Below the pieces are notes generated by a model. It was given only the letters and a program-made list of their open reading frames with translations, was not told where the DNA came from and ran no database searches. From assembly GCF_016892625.1 (NCBI RefSeq), contig NZ_JAFEMW010000005.1, positions 462,461-526,460 of the forward strand: 64,000 nt of DNA, written 5' to 3'. Positions 42,960 through 50,951 of the stretch are shown one piece after another; position 1 is the first letter of the stretch, and the number at the start of each line of letters is the position of its first letter. The position numbers were made by a program, and so were the translations under genes. This DNA comes from Brevibacterium sp. RIT 803. Its GTDB lineage: Bacteria > Actinomycetota > Actinomycetes > Actinomycetales > Brevibacteriaceae.

Positions 42960-44609
42960 ATGATCAAACTGACAACAGACAAGACGCGCCTGGCGGATTC
43001 CTTCGGACTCGACGCCCAGAAGAGTCTGCTGTTCTCTGCGATTCGGCTTGATTCGAGCCCTCTGGTCGCCCCGATCGTCGCTGATACCTCCGAAGGTGAG
43101 GTTCTGCTCGTACGTCAGCAGGAACAGGGAAACGCGCTGTCCGCCGGAGTTCCGAAGGACCGAATGAGGTTCTATGCGCCATGGGTGACGATCGACCCGC
43201 GGATCGTTGCCGACACCCCCGCATCTGCGTCACTGACAACTCTGGTGGGCGAGCTGGCTGATGGCGAACAGGTCGGTCTTGCGTCCGACGTCGTCATGAA
43301 GCACTACTCGGCTCTATCGAAGAGCCTCGACGTCGTTGCCGATAAGCAGCCGACCACTCCGGTCGTGGCCTACGAGGTTGACACCGAGGCTGTGCTCGAA
43401 CGGTTCGCACAGTGGCGCAGGCTCGGAGCCGACACGGCCAAGAGGCTCATTCAGGACGTCGACCATCTTTCAGGTCTCGCCAAGGAGATCCAGTCAGAGA
43501 CCGATACCCGTTATGAGGCATTGCAGTCTCTGGCGACGAACGAGAGTCTCGACGCCGTCCTCATCTCCGCGCCCCCGAACTTCAGCGAAGTCGTCGGGGC
43601 TCGGCAGGGCGGGGACCAGCTGGCCCTATGGTCTGCACACGATGAAAAGCTCTATGTGCTCGCACCCGAAACCGCTCATGGCGTGGGAGGCACTCCGGTT
43701 GGTCGGTTCGCCGGGTACGGCGCCGGCGTCGTGGCACTTGCACACGGCACTCAGATCGGCGTCGAGGAAGAATGGATCCCGACCGGGCTGGTGCTGGAGC
43801 TGGAATCCGAAGGTGCCAACGTGAGCGAACTGTCGACTCCGCTCGGACACTGGCGAGACATCCGCGATCACGAAGATCTGGGATTCCAGGTCGTCGCTGC
43901 CAGGTGCAGCGTCTTCGCCATCGAGGAAGCGCTGAGCTGGGCCAAAGACTCTTTGGCAGCAGGCGAGGAATTCACCGAGCTGGATATCTATTCGCGTTAC
44001 GTCGATAAGATCGTCGAGTTCCGGACGGACAATGCGATTCCCTTCGCGATCGAGCCCTATTTCACGAATCTGCATTCATCGAACCGGATGCTCTTCCCCG
44101 GGCCTCCGGTCGATTTCCCGATCAACAACGACACCAAGTGCATTCAGCTCGACGCCGGTGTGCGCATCACCTTCGACGGTGTCACCGTTGCGACATCTGA
44201 CATGGCACGTTCCCTGCCGCGCACCGAGGGTGCGATACAGGCCTATGAGTTCTTCTTCGATGTCGTCCGTGAGGGCATCATCGGTCAGCTGAAGCCCGGG
44301 GTAGTCTGCGAGGACGTCCACGAAGGGACCTTGGACTACCTGGCACCTCACCTTGAGCGCATGGTTGAAATCGGAATGCTCGGAGAGGACGTGGACTTCA
44401 ACACGGAGTACCGCAAGCGCAATGTCGGACACCTCATGGGCAAGCAGGAATCGTTCGCCAATGAACTGCGGCCCGGGTACAAGCACGTGCTGCAGGTCGG
44501 ATCCTTCGGCGCAGCGGAGATTCCATGGCGCTATGGCGATGTCGCAATCGGCACGGAGGATCTCTGGTACGTCGGCAACGATCGCACGTATATCCTCTCG
44601 AAGCGCTGA
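42960..44609 (+). CDS. M24-family metallohydrolase (aminopeptidase P/creatinase-like)
   Basis: A 549-residue protein, longer than usual M24 enzymes (about 400). Residues ~1-300 are a divergent creatinase-N-like region. The pita-bread domain follows: metal ligands appear as Asp in CIQLDAGVRI, Asp in TVATSDMARSL, His in NVGHLMGKQE, Glu in FGAAEIPWRYG and Glu in IGTEDLWYV. Having all five suggests a dinuclear metal peptidase (Xaa-Pro type) rather than metal-free creatinase. GGAG lies upstream. Following the ABC importer after 142 bp, it probably processes the imported compound. Confidence 0.82.
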   Translation: MIKLTTDKTRLADSFGLDAQKSLLFSAIRLDSSPLVAPIVADTSEGEVLLVRQQEQGNALSAGVPKDRMRFYAPWVTIDPRIVADTPASASLTTLVGELADGEQVGLASDVVMKHYSALSKSLDVVADKQPTTPVVAYEVDTEAVLERFAQWRRLGADTAKRLIQDVDHLSGLAKEIQSETDTRYEALQSLATNESLDAVLISAPPNFSEVVGARQGGDQLALWSAHDEKLYVLAPETAHGVGGTPVGRFAGYGAGVVALAHGTQIGVEEEWIPTGLVLELESEGANVSELSTPLGHWRDIRDHEDLGFQVVAARCSVFAIEEALSWAKDSLAAGEEFTELDIYSRYVDKIVEFRTDNAIPFAIEPYFTNLHSSNRMLFPGPPVDFPINNDTKCIQLDAGVRITFDGVTVATSDMARSLPRTEGAIQAYEFFFDVVREGIIGQLKPGVVCEDVHEGTLDYLAPHLERMVEIGMLGEDVDFNTEYRKRNVGHLMGKQESFANELRPGYKHVLQVGSFGAAEIPWRYGDVAIGTEDLWYVGNDRTYILSKR

Positions 44610-44634
44610 GACAGGCTCCTCGCAGGCACAATAA

Positions 44635-44665
44635 GGCGGGCACTTCCGAATAGGAAGTGCCCGCC
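44635..44665. terminator. 13-bp-stem hairpin between convergent operons
   Basis: GGCGGGCACTTCC pairs perfectly with GGAAGTGCCCGCC around GAATA, 26 bp after the M24 stop. On the minus strand a T-rich TTATTG follows, so it can stop both converging transcripts. Confidence 0.8.
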
Positions 44666-44724
44666 CATTGCGTTGAAAGTATGCGGGGCAGAATCTGTCA
44701 CCAGGCAGCAAGGCACAAATGAAG

Positions 44725-44752
44725 CGGCCCGGCCGTGATATCGACCGGGCCG
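44725..44752 (-). terminator. Second hairpin at the end of the aldehyde dehydrogenase-RidA gene
   Basis: CGGCCCGG and CCGGGCCG pair around 12 bases. It begins 17 bp after the stop of the leftward ALDH-RidA gene and probably terminates it together with the hairpin at 44635. Confidence 0.6.
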
Positions 44753-44768
44753 TTGTGCTGTTGTGCTC

Positions 44769-46922
44769 TCAGCCTTTGAGTTTGATGACTGCTTCGATCT
44801 CGACCGGTGAGTTCGCAGGGAGGCGGGGAACTCCCAGTGCGGTCCTTGCATGCCGGCCGGCTTCACCGAGTGCGTCGACGAGGAGCTTCGACGCACCCTC
44901 CGCGACGATCGGATGCTTGCTGAAGTCGGCGGGGCTGGCCACATAGACGTTGAGTTTGGCGATGCTCTCGACGTTCTCAAGACCGAGGTTCGTCTCCAGT
45001 TGAGCGATGAGGTTGACCGCGCACAGCTGAGCCGCTGCGATACCGTCCTCGACGCTCAGGTCGTCACCGACGACACCTTGGACCGGGACCTCACCGCCCT
45101 GCTTGGCGATCTGTCCCGAAACGAAGGCGAGATCCCCCGCGACGGTGACCGTCTTGTAGCTGTAACTGGCTGGGTTCGCCTCGGGAAGGTCGAACCCGAG
45201 ATCGCCGAGGCGACGACGGACTCCCTCGGAGACGGACTCCCTCGCCGCGTTCGCCGGAGAGTCCCCTTGTTGGTCCCCACCCTGCCCGGGGGTGTACCTG
45301 CCATCGACGGCGCGACCGATTCTCCAGGGATTCGACTGCTGGAGAACTGACGGCAGAATCGCATCGGGAATGTTCTGATAGGCAACAGGCCGAAGGAAGC
45401 GCTCGATCGCGGTGGCACCCACCGAGGTGGTCTGGGGCGCCGAAGTCGCAGGGAACGGTCCGCCGTGGATCATCGCATGACCCACATCGACGCCGGTCGG
45501 CCAGCCGTTGACGATGATCCGACCGACTTTGAGCTCGAGCTCTGACACCAATGCGTTCGCAGTTGTGCTGTCCTGTTCGCTCATCTGCAGCGTCGCAGTC
45601 AGCTGTCCTTCGAGTTCCGTGACGACAGGTGCCAACTGGTCGGTGGTCTCGTAGCGCACGATGAGAGCGGCCGAACCGAAGATCTCATTCTGCAGCTGTG
45701 CGTTCGAGGTGAAGTCCTTGACCGAGACGGTGAAGACGGCGGGACCCGGGGCGTTGAGAGTCTTGCCGTCGGCTCCCTGTGCTAGTGCCGTGACGCCGGG
45801 TTGAGCCGCAAGCTGATCGACACCTCGCTGCCAAGCTTCGGCGATGGACGGGGTGAGCATCGTCTGCCCCGATGCTTCCGAGAACTCCTTCGCAATGTGC
45901 GTGGTCAGCGCGTCTCCTCGAGTGCCAGTGGGGACGAAGAGAATCCCTGGGGAGGTGCACAACTGACCCGAAGAACCGGTCACGGCCGTGAAGAACCCTC
46001 GGGCCACTTCGGCGACGTCATCTGCGATCGCACCGGGGAGCACGAAGACGGGGTTGATCGAGCTCATCTCCGCATACACGGGGACCGGCACTGGCCGCGC
46101 GGCGGCGGTGGCGGACAGAGCCAGACCCGCCGTCCTGGAGCCGGTGAATCCCACTGCAGCGATCCGAGGATCGGCTGCCAGCTGCTGGCCGACCTGCGCG
46201 CCGGAACCGTAGACAAGCGAGAAGACACCGGGGTTGAGATCATTGTCGGCAACGGCGCGGGAGATCGCTGCTCCGACCAGTTCGTTGGTGCCGGGGTGAG
46301 CGTTGTGCGCCTTGACGATGACTGGGCAGCCGGCGGCCAGTGCTGAAGCGGTGTCACCGCCTGCCGTGGAGAACGCGAGTGGGAAGTTGCTGGCTCCGAA
46401 GACGGCAACCGGCCCCAGCGGCACCTGACGCTGACGAATATCGGGTCGAGGCAGCGGTGCGCGATCCGGAAGCGCAGGATCAATGCGCACACCGTGGGCA
46501 TCGCCGAGGAGGACGACCGATGCGAAGAGGCGCAGCTGATTGGCCGTCCTGGTGATTTCTCCGTTCAATCGTCCGGCGGGAAGTCCGGTCTCCTGGCCTG
46601 CCCGTTCGACGATGGCGTCTGCGGCGGCTTCGATGTTCACCGCAATGTCTGTGAGGAACTTCGCTCGGAGTGTGGGGGAGATGTTCCGGTAGGAGGCGAA
46701 GGCTGCGTGTGCCGTGGCGATGGCGGCAGAGACCTGCTCCTCGCTCAGAAGCGTGAACGCGGGTTCCAGTTCCTCACCGGTCGCAGGGTTTATCGCGCGT
46801 GCGGTCCCGCCCTCTCCAGGAGTCTTCGTGCCGGCGACGATCGAGGAGCCGGAGATCGACGGGGTTGAGATTGGCGCATCGGTGTTCGTTGTGGTCTTCG
46901 TGTCGGTGAGCTGAGTCGTCAT
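44769..46922 (-). CDS. Aldehyde dehydrogenase-RidA fusion (2-oxoglutarate semialdehyde dehydrogenase-like)
   Basis: A 717-residue two-domain protein. Residues ~20-545 are an aldehyde dehydrogenase of the 2-oxoglutarate-semialdehyde (2,5-dioxopentanoate) type: GPVAVFGASNFPLAFSTAGG for cofactor, AEMSSINPVF for the Glu region, SSGQLCTSPG with the catalytic Cys, ending IERFLRPVAYQNIPDAILP. After a Gly/Gln/Asp linker, ~565-717 are a complete RidA/YjgF domain (FVSGQIAKQGGEVPVQG; VPRLPANSPVEIEAVIKL, with the conserved Arg). The frame runs unbroken, so this is a true fusion. KdgD lies just upstream on the same strand, making 2,5-dioxopentanoate to 2-oxoglutarate the likely reaction; RidA would remove reactive enamine/imine by-products, by inference. 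Confidence 0.88.
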   Translation of the reverse strand: MTTQLTDTKTTTNTDAPISTPSISGSSIVAGTKTPGEGGTARAINPATGEELEPAFTLLSEEQVSAAIATAHAAFASYRNISPTLRAKFLTDIAVNIEAAADAIVERAGQETGLPAGRLNGEITRTANQLRLFASVVLLGDAHGVRIDPALPDRAPLPRPDIRQRQVPLGPVAVFGASNFPLAFSTAGGDTASALAAGCPVIVKAHNAHPGTNELVGAAISRAVADNDLNPGVFSLVYGSGAQVGQQLAADPRIAAVGFTGSRTAGLALSATAAARPVPVPVYAEMSSINPVFVLPGAIADDVAEVARGFFTAVTGSSGQLCTSPGILFVPTGTRGDALTTHIAKEFSEASGQTMLTPSIAEAWQRGVDQLAAQPGVTALAQGADGKTLNAPGPAVFTVSVKDFTSNAQLQNEIFGSAALIVRYETTDQLAPVVTELEGQLTATLQMSEQDSTTANALVSELELKVGRIIVNGWPTGVDVGHAMIHGGPFPATSAPQTTSVGATAIERFLRPVAYQNIPDAILPSVLQQSNPWRIGRAVDGRYTPGQGGDQQGDSPANAARESVSEGVRRRLGDLGFDLPEANPASYSYKTVTVAGDLAFVSGQIAKQGGEVPVQGVVGDDLSVEDGIAAAQLCAVNLIAQLETNLGLENVESIAKLNVYVASPADFSKHPIVAEGASKLLVDALGEAGRHARTALGVPRLPANSPVEIEAVIKLKG

Positions 46923-47044
46923 GAGTGACCTCTTTTCGGTTGAGCGATATCGGCGCCGACCGGCTCAAGCCGATCGGCGCCGATGTGTGGTTGTGCAGCT
47001 GTATCGGTGGTTCTGGTGCGGTGGTGCCTGCAGTCTGGCGCAGG

Positions 47045-47992
47045 TCAGGCGACTGCGGAGGTGGTGCGGTCGAGTTGAATTCCGGCAGCAGCCATCACCT
47101 GTTCAAGATCCCGTAGGTCGGTCTGTGTGAGGTTCTGCAGGGGAGGCCGGACCGGGCCGCAGTCTCGACCGATGACCTTGAGGCCGCCCTTGACGATGGA
47201 GACGCCGTAGCCCGCGACACGATCTCGGATCTTCGAGTAGGGAAGCACGAATGAATTGAGCTTCTCCGTGACTGCAGCACGATCCTGGTGGCGGACCGCG
47301 GAGTAGAAGTCAAGCGCGAACTCAGGCGCGAAGTTGAACATCGCCGACGAGTAGGTGCTCATCCCGAGCTGGAGCAGAGGCAAGGCGTAGACCTCGGCTG
47401 TGGGCAGGCCGCCGAGGTAGAAGAGACGGTCGCCGGTACGGGCGTAGACCTTGGTCAGCTGTTCGATGTCACCGATGGCGTCCTTGAAGCCGATGAAGTT
47501 CTCATGGGTGTCGGCGAGTCGTTCGACGGTCTCAGGTGAGTAGACGGCGTTGGCTCGGTTGTAGACGATGACGCCGATTTTCGTGGCCGCACAGATGGCT
47601 GACACATGTTCGAAGAGGCCGTCTTGACTGCACTCGGTGAGGTAGGGCGGGAGGACGAGGAGGCCTTCGGCACCAACCGTCTCAGCGTCGATCGCATTCT
47701 GCACTGCTTGAGCGGTGGCCCCGCCGGCAGAGGCGAGCACCGGCACCTCCTGGCGGGAGGTCGAGACGGCCAAGCTGACGACTTCCTTGGCTTCAGCAGG
47801 GGTGAGACTGAAGCCCTCGCCGGTGCCGCCGGCCGCGAAGAGCCCAGCGACGTCGAAACTTGACTGCCAGGCGATGTGGTCGGTGTAGGCTTCGGCATCG
47901 ATCGACAGCTCGGAGGTGAAGGCGGTTGCGGGGAAGGAGAGGAGGCCGTCCTTGAGGTGGTCGGCGAGTTCTTGAGGCAGGTAGTTGGCCAC
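47045..47992 (-). CDS. kdgD: 5-dehydro-4-deoxyglucarate dehydratase
   Basis: A 315-residue DHDPS/NAL-family aldolase-fold enzyme. GLLSFPATAFTSELSIDAEAY near the start is typical of KdgD; FAAGGTGEGFSL and the conserved Tyr (VIVYNRANAVYS) and Schiff-base Lys (FIGFKDAIGDIEQL, ~170) are present. KdgD dehydrates and decarboxylates 5-dehydro-4-deoxy-D-glucarate to 2,5-dioxopentanoate, the substrate of the downstream aldehyde dehydrogenase. No glucarate or galactarate dehydratase is seen in the window. Confidence 0.9.
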   Translation of the reverse strand: MANYLPQELADHLKDGLLSFPATAFTSELSIDAEAYTDHIAWQSSFDVAGLFAAGGTGEGFSLTPAEAKEVVSLAVSTSRQEVPVLASAGGATAQAVQNAIDAETVGAEGLLVLPPYLTECSQDGLFEHVSAICAATKIGVIVYNRANAVYSPETVERLADTHENFIGFKDAIGDIEQLTKVYARTGDRLFYLGGLPTAEVYALPLLQLGMSTYSSAMFNFAPEFALDFYSAVRHQDRAAVTEKLNSFVLPYSKIRDRVAGYGVSIVKGGLKVIGRDCGPVRPPLQNLTQTDLRDLEQVMAAAGIQLDRTTSAVA

Positions 47993-48078
47993 GGAATGAC
48001 GTCCTTGTTAGTCGGGATGATGATCCCACTGTAGGAACGCCGAGTGATTCCTGTCCAAGATTATTTATATATGCATTG

Positions 48079-48093
48079 ATGCCCTAAGGGTAT
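48079..48093. promoter_or_regulatory. T-N11-A LysR box upstream of kdgD
   Basis: ATGCCCTAAGGGTAT is a near-perfect 15-bp dyad (one arm mismatch) of the T-N11-A form that LysR proteins bind. It lies between the LysR stop (48099) and the kdgD start, about 87 bp ahead of kdgD, next to an A+T-rich stretch that could hold the promoter. Confidence 0.6.
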
Positions 48094-48098
48094 TGCGT

Positions 48099-48977
48099 TT
48101 ATTCGTCGCGGATGAGGCTGAGGACTTCCTTCAGTGCGGGGTTGCGCGACTCGGGATTCCAGATCGCGTGCAGCTCCACGACATCGCGCGGGGCGCCTCG
48201 CAGCGGCACGTATGTCACGCCTTCCACGCCGAGGCGAGCAGCAGATTCGGAGACGACGGCGATACCTCGGCCAGCGGCCACGAGGTTGACGATGGTGAGA
48301 ATCTGGCTGAGGGAATGGGCGACCTCATTGGCCTCGACATCGATGTAGCGAACGGTGAGGTCGTAGAAGTATCGAGCTTTCGTGGCATCATGCATGAGCA
48401 GCTTCTGCCCGGAGATGTCCTTCGTCGCAATCGACTCCCGTGCGGCGAATTCGTGGTCCGACGGGACGGCGAGGACCAACTGTTCCGAGAGTACGAGGGC
48501 GGCGTTGATGGTCTCCGGTATTCTGCCCACCCGGCCCAGGCCGATGTCGATCCGCCCTTCCGACAGCGCCTTGATCTGCTCAGCCGTGACCATTTCGGCG
48601 ATCTCGACGCTGACGCCTGGAAGTCGCTGCGCCAGAGTCGACACCAAACTTCCGAGGACGCCGAAGGTCGAGACCGCCGTACAGCCGATGGTGATCTGCC
48701 CCCACGATCCCTCGGCGATCTTCTGTGCACGCCGCGGCGCGCGTTCGACAGAGGCAAGCAGGCCGTAGGCCTCCGCGAGAAAGGCCTCGCCCGCTGGCGT
48801 CAGGGTCACCGTGCGGTTGTTGCGTTCGAAGAGATGGACACCGATGGATTTCTCGAGCTTCTGTATCTGCCGACTCAGCGGCGGCTGAGTCATATTGAGT
48901 TCCTCAGCGGCGCGTCCGAAGTGGAGATTTTCGGCCACAGCGATGAAGCCGGTGACCTGGGCTAGGGTGAACTGCAT
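48099..48977 (-). CDS. LysR-family transcriptional regulator
   Basis: A 292-residue LTTR. HTH in HFGRAAEELNMTQPPLSRQIQ, wing through LEKSIGVHLFERNNRTVTLT, then a PBP-like effector domain from ~92 (QITIGCTAVSTFGVLGSLVS). ATG 48977 follows a purine-rich GAGCGAGCA. It is upstream of, and co-oriented with, kdgD and the ALDH-RidA gene, with a T-N11-A box between, so it likely activates that pathway in response to a sugar diacid. Confidence 0.87.
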   Translation of the reverse strand: MQFTLAQVTGFIAVAENLHFGRAAEELNMTQPPLSRQIQKLEKSIGVHLFERNNRTVTLTPAGEAFLAEAYGLLASVERAPRRAQKIAEGSWGQITIGCTAVSTFGVLGSLVSTLAQRLPGVSVEIAEMVTAEQIKALSEGRIDIGLGRVGRIPETINAALVLSEQLVLAVPSDHEFAARESIATKDISGQKLLMHDATKARYFYDLTVRYIDVEANEVAHSLSQILTIVNLVAAGRGIAVVSESAARLGVEGVTYVPLRGAPRDVVELHAIWNPESRNPALKEVLSLIRDE

Positions 48978-49045
48978 TGCTCGCTCGATTTCTTTCGGGG
49001 TCTCGTGCCGCTGCTGTTCTGCAGTGTATCCGCCGACCCCACCTC

Positions 49046-50164
49046 TCACCCGTCGATGTGCACCACGGTTCGCGGCCCCGGACTCGGCTCTGCAAACTCC
49101 TGAGCCAGTTCGGCCAACTCGATCGGGCCGCCAAGGATGTTCTCCCACGGCATATCACCGCCGTCAGTCGCCAGGAAGTCGACGGCTTCCTGCAGGTGGT
49201 GGGGTTCGAAGTTGTGCACACCCGTGACGGTGCGCCAACCTCGCACGAGCTGTTCGGGGCTGATCTCGATGTTCGGTCCCGGGCTCACGCTTCCGGCGAG
49301 AACTGCGGTACCGCCGATTCCCAGGCTGGCCACACAGCTCTCTACGCCCGAGGTGGTGCCGGAGAGTTCGAGTGCAACATCGACATCCGCGGGCATTTCG
49401 TCTTCCATGATCGTGCTCGCCCCGGCGAATAGGGCAAGATCCTGGCGCCGCGGCGTAGGGTCGAAGGCGAGCACCTCGGCGGCGCCGCGAGACTGGGCTG
49501 CGGCCACTGCGGTGAGCCCCAGCATTCCGAGTCCGTTGACGAAGACCCGGCGGCCTCGCAGATCCCCGGCGGCTTCCAGCATCGCCATGACGGTGGCCAC
49601 GGCACACCCTGCTGTGGAGGCCACGGCGTCGGGCACCGAATCCGGCACCGCGACGGCTGCCACGCCGGCGGGCAGGTGGATGTGTGAGGCGTAGGTGCCG
49701 GACAGTGCCCAGCCGCCGTCGGTGGATTCGTGACCGACCTTGGCCACCGACTCGCATTTTGCGCTGAGTCCGCGCCTGCAGTTCTCGCATTCCCCGCACA
49801 CCGAGGTGACAGAGAAGACCACGCGTTGGCCGAGCGGGAGGCCCGCCCGCGAATCTTCGACCACGCCGACGCCCTCGTGGCCGAGCACGGAGGGGCATGC
49901 TCCGGGGCGACGCCCGCGCACGGTGTGCCGGTCTGAGCCGCAGACGGTGGCAGTGGTCAGGCGGATGAGGCTCTCGCCCGCAGCAAGGTCGGGGCGGTCG
50001 AATGACCGAGTCTCGAATTGATCCCCGCCGAGCCAGACGACGGCCTGGACCGTGTCCGCGACGACCTCAACATTCGCAGGGGCCTTCGTCTTCGCTGAGG
50101 TGTCGGCCGGGGAAGACTGAACCGGGGACAGTGGCTGGACCTGCGATTGAACCTGCGCCGTCAT
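49046..50164 (-). CDS. Zinc-dependent alcohol dehydrogenase of phosphonate clusters (HpnZ-like)
   Basis: A 372-residue MDR-family dehydrogenase after a ~40-residue Gln/Ser/Pro-rich tail. Catalytic zinc ligands are in CGSDRHTVRG and LGHEGVGVVED; the structural zinc site is CGECENCRRGLSAKC. The Rossmann motif is VNGLGMLGLTAV. The family fits the proposed phosphonate-associated alcohol dehydrogenases (TIGR03366, HpnZ) by context and motif. It overlaps the phosphonatase-like gene by ATGA and is last in the operon. It may oxidise a hydroxyalkylphosphonate or handle the C2 aldehyde released by C-P cleavage. Confidence 0.83.
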   Translation of the reverse strand: MTAQVQSQVQPLSPVQSSPADTSAKTKAPANVEVVADTVQAVVWLGGDQFETRSFDRPDLAAGESLIRLTTATVCGSDRHTVRGRRPGACPSVLGHEGVGVVEDSRAGLPLGQRVVFSVTSVCGECENCRRGLSAKCESVAKVGHESTDGGWALSGTYASHIHLPAGVAAVAVPDSVPDAVASTAGCAVATVMAMLEAAGDLRGRRVFVNGLGMLGLTAVAAAQSRGAAEVLAFDPTPRRQDLALFAGASTIMEDEMPADVDVALELSGTTSGVESCVASLGIGGTAVLAGSVSPGPNIEISPEQLVRGWRTVTGVHNFEPHHLQEAVDFLATDGGDMPWENILGGPIELAELAQEFAEPSPGPRTVVHIDG

Positions 50165-50868
50165 TGGTTCGCCCCGGCTGAGATTGCGGCTGAAGACGGC
50201 AGGTCGGCCAGAGCGTCGGGAAGCTCCGCAGCGGAATCGAGAACGAGGTGGGCACCTTCGATGGCGAAGTACTTCCGGCTCAGGTGGCCGGTGAGCACGC
50301 CGACCGACGTGACTCCGGCGCGCAGGGCCGACTGCACATCCGCCGAGGTGTCGCCGACGCTGACGACCGCTGCCGTGTCCTCCACGCCGAGGTCCTTCAT
50401 GACCTTCTCGATCATGTCGGGCGCCGGTCGACCGGCCTCGACCTCGTCGCCGCAGGCAGAAGCATCGAAGGTCGCGCCCTGTTCCCATCCCATGGAGGCG
50501 AAGATGAGATCGGCGATCTCTCGGGCGAACCCGGTCGTCAGGGCGACCTTGATGCCTTGTTCGCGCAGAGTCGTCAGTGCTTCCTCGATCCCGGGCAGAG
50601 GCTTCGGCGGATTGTCGGTATAGGTGCGGCGCAGCTCCTGCCGGAACCATTCCCAGGTCTTCTCGTGGAGTTCGTCATCGACGTCGACCCCTCCGAGGCG
50701 GAGCAGGTTTTCGATCGCCCACCTCTTCTCAGTGCCCATCCACTTCTGGAACACCTCGTCCGTGTAATTCGCACCTTCGCGTTCCGTGGCCTCCCGCAGA
50801 ACGCGGTAGACCTCGTCTCGGTCGTCGATGGTGGTGCCGGCCATGTCGAATACGGCGAGTTCAATCAT
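50161..50868 (-). CDS. Phosphonatase-like HAD hydrolase
   Basis: A 235-residue HAD enzyme: nucleophile motif FDMAGTTIDD (compare DWAGT in phosphonoacetaldehyde hydrolase), motif II ALTTGFAREI, GRPAPDMIEKV, and acidic motif VVSVGDTSADV. In the cap, WMGTEKRWAIENLL places a Lys where PhnX has its Schiff-base lysine (MGLLK), as far as alignment by eye goes. It belongs to the PhnX-like family (TIGR03351 type). Probable reaction: hydrolysis of phosphonoacetaldehyde or a related phosphonate aldehyde to phosphate. Confidence 0.84.
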   Translation of the reverse strand: MIELAVFDMAGTTIDDRDEVYRVLREATEREGANYTDEVFQKWMGTEKRWAIENLLRLGGVDVDDELHEKTWEWFRQELRRTYTDNPPKPLPGIEEALTTLREQGIKVALTTGFAREIADLIFASMGWEQGATFDASACGDEVEAGRPAPDMIEKVMKDLGVEDTAAVVSVGDTSADVQSALRAGVTSVGVLTGHLSRKYFAIEGAHLVLDSAAELPDALADLPSSAAISAGANQ

Positions 50869-50951
50869 GGTGTTTCTCCTTCTGTGGTGGATCGATGCGT
50901 GTCTGTGGTGGATCAATGCGTGCAGGTGGGATGTGTGAGATGACGGGACTG

